A stretch of DNA of 64,000 nucleotides from Mugil cephalus (Eukaryota > Chordata > Actinopteri > Mugiliformes > Mugilidae), in assembly GCF_022458985.1 (NCBI RefSeq), contig NC_061771.1, forward strand, positions 26,962,001-27,026,000, read 5' to 3'. Within the stretch, counting starts at the first letter, position 1. Every line of letters begins with the position of its first letter. The notes under the pieces are model-generated. The model was given only the letters and a program-made list of their open reading frames with translations. It was not told the origin of the DNA and searched no databases. A program made the translations under genes and the position numbers. Shown here piece by piece: positions 59,401 through 64,000 of this stretch.

Positions 59401-62400
59401 TCAAACACTGGAGGGTTATCATTCATGTCCTCTACAGTGATGATCACAACAGATCCAGCTGTTTTCAAACTGTTGTCGGTCTGAGCTGCCTGCAGAGAGC
59501 AGAAGGAGAATTAATCGGGCTGTATTCTTAACAATCGTGTCGATTATATTGTTGTGAGCTACACATTAATCACACTTTGACCCGGAGCTAACTAAGGTCA
59601 GTTCTCTGGTACCATCACAACATTTGGAGGAAGGAGACTGTAGACCTGTGTTGGTAGATACAGTGCTACCCCCACCCTCCCATCATTCATCCCTCCTCTG
59701 CTTCTCTTTTCATTAAACTTTCAGTGATCATTAAACTATCTGCAAACCTGGGACAACATGTCTGGCTGTATATTATAAGGTCCTTACCTGGATGCTGATA
59801 GAGATCATATTGCTGCTTATCTCCTCTCTGTCGAAGGCCGTCAATACAGATATAACTCCGCTGTTGGGGTCGATGGCAAAGTTTGATTTATACTTGTCTG
59901 GGGAAACTAAACAAAGAGAAATCTTCTGTCAAATATTCAGGTTAATACTTTTTTAGAAAAATCTTTTGTATATGTACAGTACGTCATCATGTACCAGCAG
60001 TGATGCTGTAAATCACAGTCTCGTTGATCCCGAAGTCTCCATCCTGAGCCTTAATCGCCTCTGGGAGAATAGTAGTGAAACCTCCAATCTTAAATACATG
60101 TGAATACAGAAGAAACAATGAATGAAATTAAAGAGAACACACATGTTGACACACATTAAAACACACTTGCAGTATACACCGACCAGGCATAACATTACGA
60201 CCACATTACTGATATGGTCTATGTCTCCCTTGTGCCTCCAAACTGTGATTCATCAGAGAATGGACATGGGCCTTCTTAGGGTGTCCTGTGGTGTTAGTGG
60301 GAGCCTTGGAGGGGAGGGGCCTCTGTGGATCACCCCACAGATACTTGATCAGTTTGTGATCTAGAGGATTTGCAGGTTAGTTAAACATCTTGTGCTGTTC
60401 TTCGTGTTTTGTTTTTTAGTTGTTCCTAAAGCGTTTTTGTGTCATTGCAGTGGGGTACCTGGTCTGGTCTAGGTGGGAGCTACATGTCTAAGTAAAACCC
60501 ACACGAATTAATGTCAGGTCCAAACATTTCCCAGCAGAACACTGAATTGTCACAAGGTGATTTAAACGTTATTTACTTCTCTCGTCAGTGGTCATAATGT
60601 TGTGGTTTATCAGAGTATTTCCATGTGTCAGCAAGTGACTGAGAAATGAAAGAAAGTTTATGAGGGTCACCTGATTTTCTGGAACAGAGGCTTGGTACAG
60701 ATTGTGGCTGAAATAGGGATTCATGTTATCAAAGTCCTCAACGTTGATCACCACCGTCGCTGTGTCATTCCACCCCGACTTATCCTGCAGACAACACAGA
60801 CAGATCAGTCACTTTTTGATAAAAACCACATGCTGCGACATGCTTTGTGTCGACTTGTCATCTCACCCGGGCCGTCACAGTGAAGTTGTACTTTTGGGCA
60901 ACATTGTAGTTAAAAGGCTTCTTCAAGATAAAAGTCCCTGAGTCGGTCAACATGAAGTCTTCAGTATCTGGTTCCTTGAGAGAGAAAGTTATTGTCAGAT
61001 TTACACACAGAATACTAAAAAGCAAACTTAAAACCACTGAAAGCCCTTGAGACTGATGATGTCGGTTCATCTCTTTCCTTCCTTGGATCAGTTCTCTGTA
61101 ATATTTCAATTACTCAACATAGTAGTATAATTTTTGCCTACAATCCACTGTCACACTAGTATATTTTTTCTACTCTATTTATACATTTGTTTGTTCTTGT
61201 TCGCATTCTTGTTCAATTTCGTTGTATGCTGAGATGTGCAATAACAATAAATTCTATTCTATTCTATTCTATTCTAGAAAAAAAAAGCTTGACTTGCTGC
61301 CCAATATATCCCAACCACTGGCAGGCACCATGACAACCAGATAATAATAACTTAACAATGGAGACGTTACCAGTGAATATGTGATTTTGCTGTGTTCTAT
61401 TGAGCTGTCTCCGTCTTCAGCTTTCACCCTAAGAACCTCTGTGTCCAGCGGGTGTGCCTGAAACAAGAAAAGTCTGGATGGTCTACAGTCATGGAAACAA
61501 ATATACACATGCATGTCCTGTAGTTCCTACAATACAGAGGTGAATCATACACTTTTAAAGTCTTTTCGCATGGAAATAAGAATTAAATTCATGGCCAGTC
61601 CTTCTTGTTTATTTTATTTTTATTTTTATTGTTTTATTTATCTTTTCATTCCTAAAGCCTCAACGTCAAATCAGATTCGGCCTAAAAAGATTCCAGTTCC
61701 AAATACCATTTATTAATACATGAAACAGCTGTACTGTATCTATCCATCAGAACAAATATGTCCAAGACGTCTTGTAACAGATTTCATTGACTCACCTCAG
61801 AGACAGTTTTCTCATAGAGCTTCTGTGTAAAAACTGGGCTCATGTCATTGATATCATTTACTTTCAGAGTTCGCTTGTTGTTGATCTGCAAAGGTAAAAA
61901 CAAAAAAACTGCATAATTTGAAATATTTCATTCTTACTGCATGGGCAGGTATTTAACTTTGTACTGAAACATTGGACACGTCCACCCACCTTGTTACCTT
62001 CCTGATCACACATGACAGAATAATACAAGGTGCCGCTAGTCTGCAAGACATGAACAGAGTGGACTTAGAATCAGGGCACGCTGCAAAACCAAAGCTGAAG
62101 ATGTGAAGAAACATCAGCCTAGAGAGATTCATTCAAATAAACTACCGTCACAGGATGAGTTAACACAACCCCTCACTCACTGTAGCTGTAAGTGTTGACT
62201 TTAACGGTTGCTCATATAACCCCTGTAAACATATCCGAGTCGACATGAAGCTGCAACCAATGCTGCAGTCACAATAAAAGCATGTGACAGGAAGTGCTAA
62301 TTCCTTCATCTTTTCAACAGTAAATCAATTTGAAACATTTCATTCAGCACTGAAACAAGACGGATTCCCTGATTTTTATTTATTTATTTTTTTTTAAGAC

Positions 62401-63664
62401 AACTGTTTATTTTGCTGACCTCAAAATTCAGTATAGTGTAGTATTTGCTGTTAAAGTGTCACCAAATCAACCAGGACTGAAATCATAAAGATCACCTCTT
62501 TAAATACAATTTTTGAATCCATATAAAGAGAGAGCAAATGTTTATCAGTGTATTGAACTAAAAATTGTTATATAACTAAAAAAAAAAAACACACTCTTAG
62601 TTCCTCACTGACATCAGGAATTGTAATGTTTAACCACCGCTATTCAAAGACCATTTCCTTATCCTTCGTTTTAACGCTAATAATCAGTAAAACATAACCA
62701 TTAAAATATAAATGTTGTGATATCAGTAGAGACTAAACCAGTGAAAGGGTTCCCACTGAATGTTTTTGATTTATCATAACATTATCTGGCCTGCTAAACA
62801 CTATTAAAACAGTGATTGTAAAAGAATTAATTTCTAGGAGACAAGTTGGCCCAAACTCACGTTTTTCAGTACGTCTGAATCTAGCGGCATCTTGGTGCGA
62901 ACAATCGCGTTGGTGTCTCCCAGCGTGAAAACCAGCTCCAGAAATTCAAGGTGGTGAGGAAAGAGGTTGGGCACCAGCTTCACTCCCTGTGTTGCCTGGA
63001 TCCCAGTAAACATCTCCACATCACCTGCAGCATCACGAGACCGTCATCAAGAGGACAAGACACACATCAGAATCAGAAAGACTAGCTACGTGATGAAACA
63101 AACTCTGATCCCCATGTTATTGTGATTTGTGTAATGCAGTGGTTTCAAACATATGCACTGGGGGCCAAAGTCAGCCTGCTAGAGAGTCCAATCTGGCCCA
63201 CAGGATGAATTTGTGCAAAAGTGTGAAAATTACATAGAAGACACTAACTGTATTTTTTTAAATAACAGTAACAGCTATGCCTACGCCTTCCTCTCAGGGA
63301 CACACAGTTTTAGTGAAAGTTAAAGACATAACACAACATCAGATATTTCATTGAATGACAACATTTTATAATTTATAATGTTCTAAAACAATAATGCACT
63401 AAAACAAGGTGAAAGATCTGGAGTTGTTGCTATTTCTTGTTTATTGTGCTGTTATGTTACTGGTTTGAGCTGATATAGATCAAACTGGGCTCTTAAGTAA
63501 AATGAGTTTGACCCCCCTGGTGTAATGTGTCATTAAGTACAGATGGAATAAAAAAGAAAATCCATCTATGAAGATGAGAATCATATCCATCTTACCTGAA
63601 TACCCTTCAACCACGTCACCCACATTTACATTAGTGTCGGCGTCACAGTTTATGACTGAAGTAC
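41450..63664 (-). CDS. Cadherin-repeat transmembrane protein (cadherin-related family), 5' end missing
   Basis: 32 exons, about 1949 codons, all phases matching. From the N-terminus: 63664-63596, 63024-62861, 62040-61990, 61885-61796, 61457-61371, 60974-60867, 60784-60671, 60088-59995, 59906-59788, 59489-59316, then block 1 (59191-59063, 58195-58040, 57865-57685, 56627-56494, 56378-55431), block 2 (55266-55138, 54353-54198, 53490-53310, 52607-52474, 52358-51414), then 51159-51034, 50466-50215, 49966-49868, 48878-48706, 48496-48345, 48256-47949, 46302-46192, 44229-44041, TM exon 43237-43110, 42921-42856, 41619-41583, 41494-41450. Calcium-binding motifs recur (DVNDNSP, DRET, AVDPD, DxNDN). The membrane helix is LLIALGVLLGLTLIALIV; the short tail ends SVSSL. 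There is no catenin-binding region, so it is not a classical cadherin. Probably an apical or microvillar-type cadherin; orthology is unresolved. Confidence 0.85.
42290..42735. mobile_element. Harbinger-like MITE in the cadherin gene
   Basis: The ends TTAACGCCGTAG (42309) and GTTACGGCGTCT (about 42712) are roughly inverted. The internal AACTGAAGAGGTTTGGAGAT and AAAGTTTTAGTCGCCATTGT match the element at 23990-24400. Confidence 0.55.
43241..43293. repeat. (GATAA)n microsatellite at the TM-exon acceptor
   Basis: About ten perfect GATAA units; on the minus strand (CTTAT)n runs directly into the AG of the acceptor before 43237. Confidence 0.9.
44480..45260 (-). mobile_element. Tc1/mariner relic, minus strand
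   Basis: Segments such as TTCCCCTGGGTTCCTCTGGG, GAGTGATCTTTGTTGGTGGA, GTGTTGTGAAGATCAGACTG, TAATCCTAGAGGAGCACCT and CTGATATGTAATATTGG are those of a fish Tc1 family read in reverse. Highly degraded. Confidence 0.6.
45846..46030. mobile_element. MITE fragment of the CATAACATTATGACCAC family
   Basis: CCCAAACTGATCAGGTATCT, GGCCCATGTCCATTCTCTGA and GGTAGTTATAATGTTGTGTC correspond, reversed, to the fuller copy at 60173-60617. Confidence 0.5.
46590..47395 (+). mobile_element. Tc1/mariner transposase relic
   Basis: The transposase is recognisable from LALWTDEST (46709) through VKHSGGSLKVWG (46823), INGVLNAEKYRLI and QSPDLNIMECVWDYMKRQ to ARGRSDAVLKAKGGHTKY and a stop at 47289. The catalytic DDE Asp/Glu contexts are visible (SPDLNIMECVW). 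The N-terminal DNA-binding part and left terminal repeat are missing; the right end reads TTTTTGCACAGTACTGTAT. Several frame breaks. It lies in a cadherin intron in antisense. Confidence 0.8.
47400..47640. mobile_element. Fragment of the Harbinger-like MITE
   Basis: GGGTGGAGTTGTTACAGAGT, GAGGCAGACTGACGAGGTTC and CTCACACCGGCGTGGGCTAC parallel the right half of the element at 42290-42735. Confidence 0.5.
49030..49430 (+). mobile_element. LINE fragment (CR1/Rex-like) with 3' tail
   Basis: FLDEHDALEGFQSGFKTLHS then TKTALVRVFNDILL is the RT segment of a CR1/Rex-type LINE. It jumps directly to a LINE-type 3' end with GTACAGCACTTTG. Confidence 0.6.
49601..49860 (+). mobile_element. tRNA-headed SINE-like repeat, diverged
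   Basis: GGCAGCACAGAGGTGTAGTG and GTTAGCTCTGTGATAGTCTT; same family as 14904-15165. Confidence 0.55.
50640..50930. mobile_element. MITE fragment of the CATAACATTATGACCAC family
   Basis: AGCCTCATCCACAGGGGCCC, CCATGTTCATTCCATGATGA and CGGTCATAATGTTATGCTTC match the family at 60173-60617 in reverse orientation. Confidence 0.55.
52775..52912 (+). mobile_element. SINE-like repeat, 3' part
   Basis: GTGTTAGCCCTGAGACAGAC, ACCTGTCCAGGGAGGACCCT and AGCTGGGATAGGCCC belong to the tRNA-headed family; absent from the equivalent intron of block 1. Confidence 0.6.
53800..54000. mobile_element. Tc1-derived short fragment
   Basis: AAATATTATGCTTTATTTGT, ATATTACATATCAGTGAGAT and CCTCTAGGATTACAAACTAA correspond to the end regions of the Tc1 relic at 44480-45260. 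Confidence 0.45.
57165..57633 (-). mobile_element. MITE in the cadherin intron, inverted relative to 34.9 kb
   Basis: Left end CAGTTTACATGTAATGG; the reverse of the right end is CAGTAATTTTACATGCAGG. Reversed, it carries CCGCAACCGCTGCGCTGGCG, AAGACACCCAGATG and CACCTAGTGTGGAGGAGGA, all found in the element at 34869-35464. Absent from the block 2 intron. Confidence 0.7.
58722..58780 (+). repeat. Degenerate TTAGGG-like repeat
   Basis: Run of GGGTTAGG, GGGTAGGGTTAGGGTTAG and GGGCTAGGGC variants, about nine hexamer-like units, inside a cadherin intron. Confidence 0.6.
60173..60617. mobile_element. MITE with about 30-bp inverted ends (CATAACATTATGACCAC family)
   Basis: The left end TATACACCGACCAGGCATAA continues CATTACGACCA; the right end TGGTCATAATGTTGTGGTTT continues ATCAGAGTA, roughly its reverse complement. 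Fragments of the family lie at 45846 and 50640. Confidence 0.65.
61140..61276 (+). mobile_element. LINE 3' tail with (TTCTA)n
   Basis: TTCGTTGTATGCTGAGATGT, GCAATAACAATAAA and then (TTCTA)n are typical of the 3' end of fish CR1/L2-type LINEs. Confidence 0.45.
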
Positions 63665-64000
63665 CTTCAGAAAGAGACAAATGTGAGTTAATACAACAGA
63701 CAGAGATCACAGTGTCCACTTTACTAGTGCTAACTGTTAATTGTTAATATCTGAGCCCCGCTGTGCTCTTATTTCCAAAACAAATCTTTTTTTTGTAAAC
63801 TGTTCATACCTCCAGCTCGGAGCCAGGTGCTTTAAAGTGGATGCACTTTCACTGCAGTCGCTCTAATAGCTCCCAGGTCACAACTGATTGATTTCATTTA
63901 TAATACGATACACAATGTGCATATAATGCTAAAATTCATCAGGATATTTGATCATAATAAAGTCACATGACTTATTTCCATTATGGTCCACGAAGTTTAG
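63665..64000. other. Upstream intron of the cadherin gene
   Basis: A good minus-strand donor (GAG|GTATGAAC, about 63809) suggests a further exon ending there, but no start codon or signal peptide could be read, so the 5' end is probably beyond the window. Confidence 0.35.

Overview
The window looks like nuclear DNA of a ray-finned (teleost) fish. The evidence is short introns, many Tc1, Harbinger, hAT, L2-type and SINE relics of the kinds common in fish, a CD22-like immunoglobulin receptor of the fish type, and replication-type histone genes with 3' stem-loops. No species can be named from the sequence.

Layout. 1-8.5 kb: mostly repeats, two possible exons of an unrecognised minus-strand gene (1144-1277 and about 1502-1810), a 275-bp TTC/TCC tract, one LTR nested in another, and the C-terminal exons of a pla2g6-like phospholipase remnant (5877-6915). 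8.57-14.4 kb: a CD22/Siglec-like inhibitory receptor on the minus strand that can be followed from signal peptide to ITIM tail with every splice phase in register. 15.5-15.85 kb: the catalytic-loop exons of a pla2g6-like gene, placed in the wrong order relative to the 5.9-6.9 kb part. 18.5-33.3 kb: a histone cluster built as a large inverted repeat. The left arm is H2B, H4 pseudogene, tRNA-Asp fragment, H2A pseudogene, H3. The right arm is its mirror: H3, H2A, complete tRNA-Asp, H4, H2B fragment. A 7.4-kb centre carries H1, relics of a second CD22-like gene and transposon debris. A further H2B unit lies at 36.6-37.9 kb. Between and after these are a ZBED-type hAT relic with an inserted MITE, the 3' end of a Ty3/gypsy-type LTR element, and a minisatellite.

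41.45-63.66 kb: a long cadherin-repeat membrane protein on the minus strand. I could follow 32 exons (about 1949 codons) with all phases matching, ending in a transmembrane helix and a short tail with a C-terminal PDZ-type motif. Its 5' end lies outside the window. Five consecutive exons (515-516 codons, about five cadherin repeats) are tandemly duplicated with their introns, with a period of about 4.0 kb.

How it fits together. The histone genes supply S-phase core and linker histones. Decay is complementary: H4 and H2A are broken on the left and H2B on the right, so each core histone keeps at least one intact copy. The CD22-like gene and the cadherin gene look functional; both pla2g6-like pieces look dead. 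Exon boundaries were read by eye from splice consensus and phase. Family names rest on sequence memory, not on database searches.
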